DNA of 7,619 nt, taken from the NCBI GenBank assembly GCA_019312685.1, contig JAFDCR010000197.1, positions 1-7,619 of the forward strand. Reading direction: 5' to 3'. This document shows positions 1 through 7,163 of the stretch, in pieces. Each line of letters starts with the position of its first letter. Position 1 is the first letter of the stretch. Position numbers and translations under genes: made by a program. The notes beneath the pieces are model-generated. The model searched no databases. It was given only the letters and a program-made list of their open reading frames with translations, and was not told the DNA's origin. Origin of the DNA: Deltaproteobacteria bacterium (GTDB lineage Bacteria; Desulfobacterota; Desulfobulbia; Desulfobulbales; BM004).

Positions 1-620
1 AGTATCTCTGGCGCCCGGAAATTAATCGTTTCTGCCGCATGGTTTCAAAGGATGAAAACAATGATCTTGTTTATGATGATTCTTGTGACGCCAGTCTCTG
101 GGGGCTTTTTGCCTTTGGTCTGTATGATGCAGATGATGAACGTATCATCGCAACCATTGAGGCGGTTAGAGATAAACTCTGGGTCAGAACCCCTGTAGGC
201 GGCCTGGCCCGATACGACGGGGACCAGTATCACCGGGTCGATGGTCAGCTTCCAGGCAACCCATGGTTTATCAGCACCCTCTGGTTTGCCGACTATATGA
301 CTGATAAGGCACGCACTGAAGAAGAACTGGCGGAACCTCTCAAAATACTCGAATGGGCTGCCGAACATGCCTTGCCTTCAGGCGTTCTTGCTGAGCAGGT
401 TCACCCGCTTTCCGGAAGACCGCTTTCGGTTTCGCCCCTGACCTGGAGTCATGCGACTTTTGTAGCAACGACCAGAAGAATAATGCGAAAGAAGGCCCGC
501 TTTGATAAGTGTCCTGAATGTGATCTCTCTAAAGATGTAATCACTTCGGGAGATGACTGGCTCTCTAAACTTTATGCAAAAGCCTGTGATACTATTCACG
601 GCATATGCACTGTAAAATAA
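1..620 (+). CDS. Glycoside hydrolase family 15 (glucoamylase-type), C-terminal part, 5' end outside window
   Basis: This is the end of a GH15 enzyme, an inverting exo-glycosidase that releases glucose from alpha-1,4-glucans, dextrins or trehalose-like substrates. The reading frame is open back to base 3, translating as YLWRPEINRFCRMV, so the ATG at base 39 is internal and the gene starts outside the window. Roughly 205 residues are visible, against about 600 for bacterial GH15 proteins. Family signatures are GNPWFISTLWFADY (bases 255-296), a core helix of the alpha/alpha toroid, and LAEQVHPLSGRPLSVSPLTW, whose Glu (codon 393-395) matches the catalytic general base (Glu400 of Aspergillus glucoamylase). 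The general acid lies upstream and is not visible. Near the C-terminus there is a CPEC pair (codons from 510). No signal peptide can be judged. Which glucan is cut cannot be told from this part. A 48-base gap separates it from the next gene. Confidence 0.93.
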   Translation, partial: YLWRPEINRFCRMVSKDENNDLVYDDSCDASLWGLFAFGLYDADDERIIATIEAVRDKLWVRTPVGGLARYDGDQYHRVDGQLPGNPWFISTLWFADYMTDKARTEEELAEPLKILEWAAEHALPSGVLAEQVHPLSGRPLSVSPLTWSHATFVATTRRIMRKKARFDKCPECDLSKDVITSGDDWLSKLYAKACDTIHGICTVK

Positions 621-630
621 GTCTATCAGA

Positions 631-650
631 TAAAGATAAATAAAGATAAA
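631..650. repeat. Perfect tandem duplication of a 10-bp AT-rich unit
   Basis: TAAAGATAAA occurs twice back to back (631-640 and 641-650) in the 48-base gap between the GH15 gene and the reductase gene, 18 bases before the reductase start. It may be a replication-slippage duplication. It makes the leader very AT-rich, but no good -35/-10 pair is visible around it. Confidence 0.8.
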
Positions 651-668
651 TTAACCCGGACATTACTT

Positions 669-1667
669 ATGCAAGACAGGTCGTACAATGCCCTCGTTGT
701 AATGGAGAAAGGAGACAACACTTACTCCCGTGAAGTACAATTAAAAAAAATTAAGGATCTTCCTGATGGAGACCTGCTCATCAGAGTTCAATATTCTTCT
801 TTAAACTATAAGGATGCCCTTTCCGCTTCAGGCAATCGTGGGGTTACCAAACGATATCCGCATGTACCCGGTATAGATGCTGCCGGAATTGTGGAAGAAA
901 GCAATAGTGAAGATTTCCGACCCGGCGACAAAGTGATTGCCACCGGTTTTGATCTTGGTATGAATACCTCCGGCGGATATGGCCAATATATACGTATCCC
1001 CGCCGAATGGGCTGTTCACTGCCCTCAGCAACTTTCTTTACGGGAAAGCATGCTCTATGGCACCGCGGGGTTTACCGCAGCCCAATCAGTTGATAAGCTG
1101 ATAAATTTCCCTGTAAGGCCTGAACAGGGAAAGATCCTCGTCAGCGGCGCAACAGGCGGTGTGGGGTCCATTGCGATAGCCATCTTGACAAAACTTAGTT
1201 ACAGGGTTGCTGCTGTAAGCGGCAAACCCGAGGCGGAGAGTTTTCTGAACCAGCTCGGCGCAGAAGAAATTATTACTCGACAGCAGGCTGCAAACTTGTC
1301 AGGGAAATTATTACTCAGGGAAAAATGGGCCGGAGTAATAGATACCGTTGGCGGAGAAATCCTTGCCACAGCGATAAAATCAACTGCTTACGGCGGAGTC
1401 ATAACCTGTTGCGGCAATGTCGCTTCACCTGAACTTCCTCTTTCTGTTTACCCATTTATATTGCGCGGCGTGTCGTTGTTGGGTATAGATTCAGCTAAAT
1501 GCCCTGTCCATACCCGAAAGAGAATCTGGCAGAAACTTTCAGATGAATGGAGAATTGAATACCCCGATTCCCAGGTGCATGACTGCAGTCTGCCGGAACT
1601 TTCTGGTATTATTGATGAAATGTTGCTGGGCCGCCACAGCGGCCGTGTAATTGTAAATCTGCTTTAA
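669..1667 (+). CDS. acuI: YhdH/AcuI-family NADPH-dependent acrylyl-CoA reductase / quinone oxidoreductase
   Basis: A 332-residue cytosolic medium-chain dehydrogenase/reductase of the zinc-free YhdH/YhfP/AcuI branch. Characterised members reduce acryloyl-CoA to propionyl-CoA with NADPH, detoxifying acrylate; others are annotated only as quinone oxidoreductases. An N-terminal GroES-like domain (about 1-130) carries SLNYKDAL (44-51) and PGID (68-71). The Rossmann domain carries the dinucleotide loop VSGATGGVGS (158-167). The C-terminal part has the family-typical FILRGVSLLGIDS (263-275) and ends with GRVIV (325-329). Length matches the family (about 325-330). The ATG at 669 is chosen because the family begins a few residues before the ALVV strand; an internal ATG at 702 would remove that strand. 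There is no strong Shine-Dalgarno sequence, so translation may be weak. Substrate specificity is inferred from the family; nothing next to it (no dddP/dmdA-type gene) proves an acrylate pathway. Confidence 0.9.
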   Translation: MQDRSYNALVVMEKGDNTYSREVQLKKIKDLPDGDLLIRVQYSSLNYKDALSASGNRGVTKRYPHVPGIDAAGIVEESNSEDFRPGDKVIATGFDLGMNTSGGYGQYIRIPAEWAVHCPQQLSLRESMLYGTAGFTAAQSVDKLINFPVRPEQGKILVSGATGGVGSIAIAILTKLSYRVAAVSGKPEAESFLNQLGAEEIITRQQAANLSGKLLLREKWAGVIDTVGGEILATAIKSTAYGGVITCCGNVASPELPLSVYPFILRGVSLLGIDSAKCPVHTRKRIWQKLSDEWRIEYPDSQVHDCSLPELSGIIDEMLLGRHSGRVIVNLL

Positions 1668-1678
1668 ACGGAAACAAC

Positions 1679-1696
1679 GGGACAGGTAACTGTCCT
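1679..1696 (+). promoter_or_regulatory. Small hairpin with GNRA-type tetraloop in dodecin leader
   Basis: GGACAG (1680-1685) pairs perfectly with CTGTCC (1690-1695) around a GTAA loop, and a G-U pair (1679/1696) can extend it. GTAA fits the stable GNRA tetraloop class. No U-tract follows, so it is not a canonical intrinsic terminator. It sits 12 bases after the reductase stop and 17 bases before the dodecin Shine-Dalgarno sequence. It could be a transcript-stabilising 5' structure, a processing-site hairpin or an operator. Confidence 0.5.
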
Positions 1697-1712
1697 AGAC
1701 TGACAAATTAAT

Positions 1713-1722
1713 AAAGGAGGTG
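1713..1722 (+). promoter_or_regulatory. Near-perfect Shine-Dalgarno for dodecin
   Basis: AAAGGAGGTG matches the 16S rRNA 3' end almost fully and leaves a good spacing (six bases from the GGAGG core) to the ATG at 1727. It fixes the dodecin start and predicts strong translation, in contrast to the weak sites of the reductase and YyaL genes. Confidence 0.85.
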
Positions 1723-1726
1723 TTAA

Positions 1727-1936
1727 ATGGCTGGAAGTGTTTACAAAGTTATCGAACTGGTAGGAACAAGTGAAAACTCCTGGGAGGAGGCTGCCAGAAC
1801 CGCGGTTGAAACTGCAGCAAAAAGCCTGAAAGACCTGAGAGTGGCTGAAGTTACAACGCTTGATATGCGTATTGATGACAATAAGGTTGTTTCGTACAGG
1901 GCCAAGGTAAGATTATCCTTTAAATATCACAGCTGA
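1727..1936 (+). CDS. Dodecin family protein (variant lacking the classical flavin-stacking Trp)
   Basis: A 69-residue dodecin, a small beta-alpha-beta-beta protein that forms hollow dodecamers and typically buffers flavins (FMN, riboflavin, lumichrome) in the cytosol. The N-terminal signature YKVIELVGTS (6-15) followed by SWEEAARTAVETAAKSL (18-34) is the dodecin strand and helix, and the C-terminal strand ends in LSFKY (63-67). Length is normal for the family. Aligned by eye to the Halobacterium protein, the flavin-sandwiching Trp36 position is Val39 and the flavin-contacting Gln55 position is Arg58. Flavin binding in the canonical mode is therefore doubtful, although the fold assignment is secure. 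I recall similar LRVAEV-type sequences annotated as dodecins elsewhere, so this may be a recognised subgroup and not a broken copy. It is followed after 33 bases by a hairpin-embedded micro-ORF and then a hydrolase gene. Confidence 0.93.
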   Translation: MAGSVYKVIELVGTSENSWEEAARTAVETAAKSLKDLRVAEVTTLDMRIDDNKVVSYRAKVRLSFKYHS

Positions 1937-1952
1937 TAATTTTCTTTTAAAT

Positions 1953-1989
1953 CTCTGGAGGTGATGTGCATGTCTGATCACCTCCAGAG
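1953..1989 (+). promoter_or_regulatory. Perfect 13-bp hairpin that encloses a ribosome binding site
   Basis: CTCTGGAGGTGAT (1953-1965) is exactly complementary to ATCACCTCCAGAG (1977-1989), leaving an 11-base loop (1966-1976). The left arm contains the Shine-Dalgarno GGAGGTG (1957-1963), and the ATG at 1970 sits in the loop. The right arm lies within codons 3-7 of the micro-ORF that starts there. The folded transcript would hide the ribosome binding site. Only CTTTT follows several bases downstream, so a Rho-independent terminator after dodecin is possible but weak. As DNA it is also a good inverted repeat and could be a protein operator. Confidence 0.75.
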
Positions 1990-2110
1990 CCGTACTTTTG
2001 CAGCCAGGCTTTCCATCCTGGTTCTCACCGTGTTCTTTATCGTCGTTACAATATTGCAGATCGGGGCCCGGAAAGACAATTTAGCAGCAACCATAAAGGA
2101 AAAGACATGA
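1970..2110 (+). CDS. Predicted single-pass membrane micro-protein (46 aa), unknown function
   Basis: A short ORF of 46 codons that I do not recognise. It starts at ATG 1970, seven bases after GGAGGTG (1957-1963), and ends with a TGA at 2108-2110 that overlaps the ATG of the hydrolase gene as ATGA, a typical arrangement for translational coupling. The protein has a short polar N-terminus (MSDHLQSRTFAAR), one strongly hydrophobic helix at about residues 14-32 (LSILVLTVFFIVVTILQIG), then a polar tail with RKD and KEK charges. It resembles a membrane anchor or the N-terminal helix of a sensor protein. Support for it being real is the Shine-Dalgarno, the ATGA overlap and the coherent membrane segment. 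Against it are its small size and the lack of a known homologue. It could instead be the truncated start of a longer membrane protein. Confidence 0.5.
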   Translation: MSDHLQSRTFAARLSILVLTVFFIVVTILQIGARKDNLAATIKEKT

Positions 2111-2748
2111 TCATAAAACAATTGCAACTGGGTGCTGACAAAGTGTTTTGCTATATATTGGCCTGCGAAGAGAGCCGTGAGGCTGTGGTCATCGATCCCT
2201 GCGGTGGTGACGCCAAAGTACTTACCCTCATACAGGAGTTGCAGTTAAAGCCTTTATTTATAGTGAACACTCATTTTCACCCGGACCATACCTGCGGCAA
2301 CAGGGCTGTCAAGGAGGCATCGGGAGCGGAAATTGTCATGCATGAAGCTGACGAACTTCTCCTGCATGATCTTAACGCGAAAGAATATTTCGACCGACTG
2401 GGTTTCCCTACCCCTCCCCCTGTAGACAGAACCGTTCATGACGGCGACCTGCTTGTTTTTGGCAAGTACTCCCTCAGCATCATCCATACCCCCGGTCACT
2501 CACCGGGCTCAATCTGCCTTTATACAGAGGGCAACCTCTTTACAGGCGATTCTCTCTTTGTGGGGGCTGCCGGAAGGGTTGATGTGCCTGGTGGGGACTT
2601 TACCACTCTGATTGAATCTCTTACGGCCAAAATTGCCGTTCTTCCGGAAGAAACAATAATCTGGCCGGGGCATGATTATGGTGACAGTATAACAAGCACT
2701 GTCGGTCGTGAGAAAAAAGAAAATCCCTACCTTGGAGGTGAATGGTAA
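2107..2748 (+). CDS. MBL-fold metallo-hydrolase, GloC/glyoxalase II-like
   Basis: A 213-residue metallo-beta-lactamase-fold hydrolase of the glyoxalase II group, likely cytosolic and binding two metals. All seven expected ligands are visible: H56, H58, D60 and H61 in THFHPDH, H131 in TPGHSPG, D148 in FTGDSLF, and H189 in WPGHDYG. The GRVDVPGGD block (156-164) and the NPYL ending resemble E. coli YcbL/GloC, which has almost the same length and likewise lacks the C-terminal glutathione-binding domain of classical GloB. Hydrolysis of S-lactoylglutathione or another thioester is the family expectation, but the true substrate is open; a persulfide dioxygenase is less likely with a full dinuclear set. 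AAGGA at 2096-2100, six bases upstream, supports the start at 2107. The ATGA overlap with the preceding membrane micro-ORF suggests coupled translation. Confidence 0.9.
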   Translation: MIIKQLQLGADKVFCYILACEESREAVVIDPCGGDAKVLTLIQELQLKPLFIVNTHFHPDHTCGNRAVKEASGAEIVMHEADELLLHDLNAKEYFDRLGFPTPPPVDRTVHDGDLLVFGKYSLSIIHTPGHSPGSICLYTEGNLFTGDSLFVGAAGRVDVPGGDFTTLIESLTAKIAVLPEETIIWPGHDYGDSITSTVGREKKENPYLGGEW

Positions 2749-2834
2749 TATCCGGAACCAGCACGATTTCAATTTTTCTCAATTCCTTTGTCATTTAATA
2801 AACAGGGCTAGGCCTGAATTCAATTTTGCATAAT

Positions 2835-2884
2835 ATGTTTTCATTGAAGTTGTGGCATGTTTAAACTGCATGACCTCATGTTTA
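2835..2884. repeat. Three ATGTTT repeats at 21-22 bp spacing upstream of yyaL
   Basis: ATGTTT occurs at 2835-2840, 2857-2862 and 2878-2883; the last two share the longer CATGTTTA (2856-2863 and 2877-2884). The start-to-start distances are 22 and 21 bases, about two helical turns, so the copies would face the same side of the DNA. The second copy overlaps the 8-bp palindrome GTTTAAAC (2859-2866), and a short inverted repeat CATGA-CC-TCATG (2869-2880) lies between copies two and three. This fits a protein-binding site array for the yyaL promoter region, but chance in AT-rich DNA is possible. No convincing -35/-10 pair could be fixed in this 186-base gap. Confidence 0.4.
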
Positions 2885-2934
2885 TTCCATAGGACATTAC
2901 AGCACCGCCAAGGAAAAAATCATACTGGATAGAG

Positions 2935-4971
2935 ATGGCCAACAGACTAGCACAGGAAAAAAGTCCGTATCTCCTGCAGCATGCGGAAAATCCCGTAGAC
3001 TGGTATCCATGGACCGATGAGGCTTTTGCTCTGGCCTCCAGAGTTGACAAGCCGATATTTCTCTCCATAGGCTATTCCACCTGTCACTGGTGCCATGTCA
3101 TGGCGCATGAGTCGTTTGAGGATGAGCAGATTGCCGAACTGATGAACGAGGCCTTTGTCTGTATAAAGGTTGACCGTGAGGAACGGCCTGATATCGATAA
3201 CATCTACATGACCGTCTGCTCTCTAATGACCGGTGGCGGCGGCTGGCCTCTGACCATTATCATGACTCCCGACAAGAAACCTTTTTTTGCCGGGACATAT
3301 TTTGCCAAGCATTCAGCCTACGGCCGTATCGGCATGCTTGACATGATTCCGCGTCTTCAGGAGTTATGGCAGACCAGACGCAAGGAAATTTTACAGTCCA
3401 CGGAAAACATCCTCAAGGTCCTGCAGGAACAAACCCGGACAGAGCCGGGTGGAGAGCTTGACGAAAAAATCCTCCATGATGCCTTCAATGATCTGTCGAA
3501 CCGCTATGATCCAACGTATGCAGGTTTCAGCCGGGCACCGAAATTTCCCACTCCCCATAACATAACCTTTCTGCTCAGATACTGGAAAATGACCGGCAGC
3601 GACCAGGCCCTGGCAATGGCCGAGAAAACCCTTGCCGCCATGAGACTTGGCGGTATATACGACCAGGTCGGCTTCGGATTCCACCGGTATGCCACCGATG
3701 AAAAATGGCTCCTGCCCCATTTTGAGAAGATGCTCTATGACCAGGCCCTTTTGGCCATGACCTACCTGGAGACCTACCAGATAACCGGCAATACCTTATT
3801 CAAAGAGACCGTCCGGGAAATTTTCACCTATGTACTCCGGGATTTGACCGCACCGGAAGGTGGTTTCTATTCAGCCGAAGATGCCGACAGTGAAGGCGAA
3901 GAAGGCAAATTTTATGTCTGGACCGTTGATGAGTTGAAAAAAATCCTCTCACCCGAAGAGTTTGATTTTGTCCTGAAGACTTACAATGTATTACAGGATG
4001 GGAATTTTCGTGACGAGGCCGGTGGAGAAAAAACCGGAGCAAATATCCTCCATCTGTCAAAACAGGTATCTGATAAAAAACACAAAGAAATTCTGAAAAA
4101 ACTTTTTACCGAAAGAACAAAAAAGATTCATCCGCATAAGGATGACAAGATACTTACCGACTGGAACGGCTTGATGATCGCGGCCCTGGCTATGGGGGCA
4201 AGGATTCTCGGCATATCCGAATATCAGGAGGCTGCATCCAAGAGTGCCGGTTTCATCCTGTCAGTCATGTGGGATAACGAACATCTCCTGCACCGCTATC
4301 GAGACGGAGAGTCAGCAATCAAGGGATTCCTGACTGATTATGCCTTTCTTGTCTGGGGACTGTTGGAATTATATGAAGCCTCTTTTGATCCGCAAATTCT
4401 TAAAGAAGCTGTTCGGATAAACGATCTGATGCTTGATCTTTTCTGGGATGGCACCCACGGCGGCTTCTTCCTTACCCCTGATGACGGTGAAACGCTTTTG
4501 ATACGTCCCATAGAAATCTATGACGGTGCCCTGCCCTCGGGAAATTCCATTGGCCTGGCAAATCTTCTGCGTCTGGAGCTTTTGACCGGCCGTCCGGAGC
4601 TTGGCAAACAGGCAAATAAAATGATCGAGACATTTGCCGGCCAGCTGAGGGAGGTTCCGGGCGGTTATACCCAGTTTCTCTCTGGATTATATTCTGTTCT
4701 GTCCCCTTCAAGCGAAATTGTAATCGTCGGTAGTCCTCAAAAAAATGATACCCAAAAGCTGCTCTCAATAATCAATAGAACCTTTCTGCCCAATACAGCA
4801 GTCCATCTGAAGGATCCAGCGGGAAACAATAAAAAACTTGCCGAACTGGCGCCGTTTACTGAAAATCATACCGCCATTGATAACATGGCTACCGTATATG
4901 TCTGCCGGAATCACACCTGCAAATCACCCACATGTAACCCTGAGCAGTTCATGAAATTACTGCGTGACTGA
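2935..4971 (+). CDS. yyaL: YyaL-type thioredoxin-domain protein (DUF255, SPATA20-like)
   Basis: A 678-residue, full-length member of the conserved YyaL/SPATA20 family. Residues 1-165 form a thioredoxin-like domain, starting with the family hallmark [17 protein letters not shown] (10-26). It carries the redox-type motif C50-H-W-C53 followed by [10 protein letters not shown], then [11 protein letters not shown] and GGWPLTI. The remainder is an alpha/alpha-toroid (six-hairpin glycosidase-like) region with [14 protein letters not shown] (239-252), [10 protein letters not shown] (261-270), [12 protein letters not shown] (313-324), a [10 protein letters not shown] block near 410 and a GALPSGNS block near 532. 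The tail carries three Cys at even spacing (C657, C662, C667). No signal peptide is seen, so a cytosolic location is likely. The biochemical function is not established; the family fold hints at a sugar-related or protein-redox role. The Shine-Dalgarno is weak, and the start is chosen because [13 protein letters not shown] is the usual family beginning. Confidence 0.93.
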   Translation: MANRLAQEKSPYLLQHAENPVDWYPWTDEAFALASRVDKPIFLSIGYSTCHWCHVMAHESFEDEQIAELMNEAFVCIKVDREERPDIDNIYMTVCSLMTGGGGWPLTIIMTPDKKPFFAGTYFAKHSAYGRIGMLDMIPRLQELWQTRRKEILQSTENILKVLQEQTRTEPGGELDEKILHDAFNDLSNRYDPTYAGFSRAPKFPTPHNITFLLRYWKMTGSDQALAMAEKTLAAMRLGGIYDQVGFGFHRYATDEKWLLPHFEKMLYDQALLAMTYLETYQITGNTLFKETVREIFTYVLRDLTAPEGGFYSAEDADSEGEEGKFYVWTVDELKKILSPEEFDFVLKTYNVLQDGNFRDEAGGEKTGANILHLSKQVSDKKHKEILKKLFTERTKKIHPHKDDKILTDWNGLMIAALAMGARILGISEYQEAASKSAGFILSVMWDNEHLLHRYRDGESAIKGFLTDYAFLVWGLLELYEASFDPQILKEAVRINDLMLDLFWDGTHGGFFLTPDDGETLLIRPIEIYDGALPSGNSIGLANLLRLELLTGRPELGKQANKMIETFAGQLREVPGGYTQFLSGLYSVLSPSSEIVIVGSPQKNDTQKLLSIINRTFLPNTAVHLKDPAGNNKKLAELAPFTENHTAIDNMATVYVCRNHTCKSPTCNPEQFMKLLRD

Positions 4972-5001
4972 AACTTGGGCAAGAAAGGTTTTATTAGCCC
5001 C

Positions 5002-5030
5002 TTGAGAAATATTGTGTAATGCGATACATA
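5002..5030 (+). promoter_or_regulatory. Possible sigma-70 promoter for transketolase
   Basis: TTGAGA (5002-5007) and TACATA (5025-5030) are separated by exactly 17 bases, about 60 bases before the transketolase start. The -35 matches consensus at five of six positions and the -10 at three of six. It lies in a 121-base AT-rich gap after yyaL, where a separate promoter makes sense, but the weak -10 keeps this tentative. Confidence 0.35.
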
Positions 5031-5082
5031 ACAAAATCTCGTTAGCGTAATTTTAAATTCACTAAATAAAATTTTTATCAAA

Positions 5083-5087
5083 GAGGA
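5083..5087 (+). promoter_or_regulatory. Shine-Dalgarno for transketolase
   Basis: GAGGA, within AAAGAGGAAAT, stands five bases before the ATG at 5093. It supports that start, which also matches the normal N-terminus of transketolases. Confidence 0.75.
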
Positions 5088-5092
5088 AATAC

Positions 5093-7105
5093 ATGAACAC
5101 CCAGAACGCAGCAATAGACGAACTCTGCATCAACACTATCCGTTTTCTCTCTGTTGACGCCGTCCAGCAGGCCAATTCCGGCCATCCAGGAATGCCGATG
5201 GGCGCGGCTCCCATGGCTTATGTTTTATGGACAAAGTTCCTGCGTCACAGTCCCAAAAATCCCGGATGGCCCGACAGGGACCGTTTTGTCCTGTCCGCCG
5301 GGCACGGCTCTATGCTTCTTTACAGCCTGCTCCATTTATGCGGCTACGACCTGTCGCTTGATGAAATAAAGAATTTCCGGCAGTGGGGAAGCAAAACCCC
5401 CGGTCACCCTGAATATGGCGACACTCCTGGTGTTGAGACCACAACCGGCCCCTTGGGCCAAGGGTTTGCCATGGGTGTCGGTATGGCTATTGCCGAACGT
5501 CATCTTGGAGCCAGGTTCAACAAACCGGGGAGTGAAATCGTCAACCATTATACATACGGAATTGTCAGCGACGGCGATATCATGGAGGGAATATCTCATG
5601 AAGCGGCTTCCCTGGCCGGCCACTTGAAACTGGGTAAGCTTATTTACCTGTATGACGACAATAAGATATGCATTGAAGGCAAATGCGACCTTGCCTTTAA
5701 CGATGACACCATGAAACGGTTTGATTCCTACGGCTGGGATGTTCAACAGGTAGGTGACGGCAATGACCTTGGAGCCATTGAAAAGGCCATTGAGGCCGCC
5801 CGCAGCGAAACAGGGAAACCCTCACTCATCGCAGTACGGACTTCCCTCGGTTTCGGCAGTCCCAATCGTCAGGACACCTCCAAGGCCCACGGCGAACCTC
5901 TTGGTATCGAGGAAAGAGAGCTGACCAAGGAAAATCTGGAGTGGCCGCAAGAACCAACGTTTTATATTCCTGAGGAGGCGCTGGCTCATTTCAGAAAATC
6001 CATTGACAAAGGCCTTGAACTTGAAGAGCAGTGGACAGAGATTTTGCGGAGCTACAACAATGAATTCCCGGATCTTGGAGAGAAATTTGAAAAGCAGCTT
6101 AATGGGGAACTTCCTCCTGGTTGGGACGGCGACATCCCGGAATTTCCTGCTGATCCCAAGGGCAAGGCGACCCGCGTCATTTCCGGCCAGGTATTGAATG
6201 CCATTGCCAAAAACGTGCAGGCCCTAATGGGCGGTTCCGCTGATCTTGCCCCCTCCAACAAAACCATGATAGACAACGAATCCAGCTTTCAGGCGGATTC
6301 ACCTGACCTACGCAATATCCATTTCGGCGTGCGGGAATTCGGCATGACCGCGATATTAAACGGCATGGCACTTCATGGAGGCCTCATACCCTATGGCGGC
6401 ACATTCCTTGTATTCTCGGATTATATGCGTCCGGCCATCCGTTTGGCTGCCCTGATGAAACAGCATGTCATTTATGTCCTGACCCATGACAGCATCGGTC
6501 TTGGTGAGGACGGCCCCACCCACCAGCCTATAGAACATCTTGCTGCACTACGGGCCATGCCGAATCTAACCGTTATACGCCCTGCCGACGCCAATGAAAC
6601 AGCCGAGGCCTGGAGATTTGCGCTAAAAAACACAAACGGTCCAACGGTTCTTGCCCTGACCAGACAATCAGTCCCGACTCTTGACCGTGCTGTTTATGGA
6701 CCGGCAGAAAACCTCCATAAAGGCGCCTATATTCTCAAGGATACCGAGTCCACTCCCAATGCCATAATTCTGGCGAACGGCTCCGAGATACAGCTTGCCC
6801 TTGAAGCCTCGGAAACCCTTGCCCGGGAAAACATAGCCGCCAGAGTTGTCTGTATGCCGAGTTGGGAACTTTTTGACATGCAGCCTCAGGATTACAGGGA
6901 TTCAGTCCTGCCGGTTGAGGTTAAAAACAGGGTTGCCATTGAAGCAGGCACTACCCAGGGATGGCATAAATATGTAGGCATGCAAGGCACTGTTATCGGT
7001 TTGGACCATTTTGGTGCATCCGCTCCGATGAAAGATCTGTTCAATAACTTCGGGATTACCGCGGAAGCGGTGGTCCAGGCTGTCAGGAGCCTCATCAACA
7101 GGTAA
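5093..7105 (+). CDS. tkt: Transketolase
   Basis: A 670-residue thiamine-diphosphate enzyme that moves two-carbon ketol units between sugar phosphates in the non-oxidative pentose phosphate pathway, normally as a cytosolic homodimer. Length equals the bacterial norm. Domain 1 (TPP pyrophosphate) shows [10 protein letters not shown] with H31, SAGHGS with H71, GPLGQG (119-124), and the metal/TPP motif SDGDIMEG (159-166) with D160, ending in DDN with N190. Domain 2 (pyrimidine) shows [11 protein letters not shown] (381-391), the catalytic Glu415 in GVREFGM, and [18 protein letters not shown] (465-482) with H465, D473 and H477. The C-terminal domain completes the fold. All key residues expected from E. 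coli TktA are present; the first Gly of the GDG motif is Ser, a change I believe occurs in active family members. The gene has its own Shine-Dalgarno and a possible promoter. A short rpiB-like reading frame follows 13 bases after its stop. Confidence 0.97.
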   Translation: MNTQNAAIDELCINTIRFLSVDAVQQANSGHPGMPMGAAPMAYVLWTKFLRHSPKNPGWPDRDRFVLSAGHGSMLLYSLLHLCGYDLSLDEIKNFRQWGSKTPGHPEYGDTPGVETTTGPLGQGFAMGVGMAIAERHLGARFNKPGSEIVNHYTYGIVSDGDIMEGISHEAASLAGHLKLGKLIYLYDDNKICIEGKCDLAFNDDTMKRFDSYGWDVQQVGDGNDLGAIEKAIEAARSETGKPSLIAVRTSLGFGSPNRQDTSKAHGEPLGIEERELTKENLEWPQEPTFYIPEEALAHFRKSIDKGLELEEQWTEILRSYNNEFPDLGEKFEKQLNGELPPGWDGDIPEFPADPKGKATRVISGQVLNAIAKNVQALMGGSADLAPSNKTMIDNESSFQADSPDLRNIHFGVREFGMTAILNGMALHGGLIPYGGTFLVFSDYMRPAIRLAALMKQHVIYVLTHDSIGLGEDGPTHQPIEHLAALRAMPNLTVIRPADANETAEAWRFALKNTNGPTVLALTRQSVPTLDRAVYGPAENLHKGAYILKDTESTPNAIILANGSEIQLALEASETLARENIAARVVCMPSWELFDMQPQDYRDSVLPVEVKNRVAIEAGTTQGWHKYVGMQGTVIGLDHFGASAPMKDLFNNFGITAEAVVQAVRSLINR

Positions 7106-7118
7106 GAAAAGGCTGCTC

Positions 7119-7163
7119 ATGATTATTGCATTGGATGCAGACCATAGAGGATATCCCCAATGA
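7119..7163 (+). pseudogene. Possible remnant of a ribose-5-phosphate isomerase B (rpiB) start
   Basis: A 14-codon ORF reading MIIALDADHRGYPQ, ended by TGA. It closely resembles the opening of RpiB proteins, which typically begin M-x-I-A-(I/L)-x-x-D-H-x-G-(Y/F); the Asp-His pair belongs to the active-site strand. AAAAGG at 7107-7112 gives a usable Shine-Dalgarno, and the ORF starts 13 bases after the transketolase stop, a sensible operon position for another pentose phosphate gene. No continuation of RpiB is convincing in any frame before the next gene, so this would be a stub left by deletion or decay. With only 14 residues, chance or an unrelated leader peptide cannot be excluded. Confidence 0.3.

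Noticed and set aside
39..620. ATG at base 39 as the start of the first gene
   Set aside because: The same frame is open back to base 3 with GH15-like residues, and the visible part is only the C-terminal third of the family, so this Met is internal.
1953..1998. Classical Rho-independent terminator after dodecin
   Set aside because: The stem is perfect, but the only T-run (CTTTT) starts several bases after it, and the stem overlaps a start site that appears functional. Kept only as an alternative.
3391..3720. 109-codon minus-strand reading frame inside yyaL
   Set aside because: It is antisense to a strongly conserved coding region, has no family resemblance and no ribosome binding evidence; it is a shadow.
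4972..5001. Terminator hairpin after yyaL (GGGC ... GCCC)
   Set aside because: Only four base pairs with a long loop and no following T-run; not stable enough to call.
5336..5746. 136-codon minus-strand reading frame inside transketolase
   Set aside because: It is fully antisense to conserved TPP-binding sequence and its protein shows no recognisable domain.
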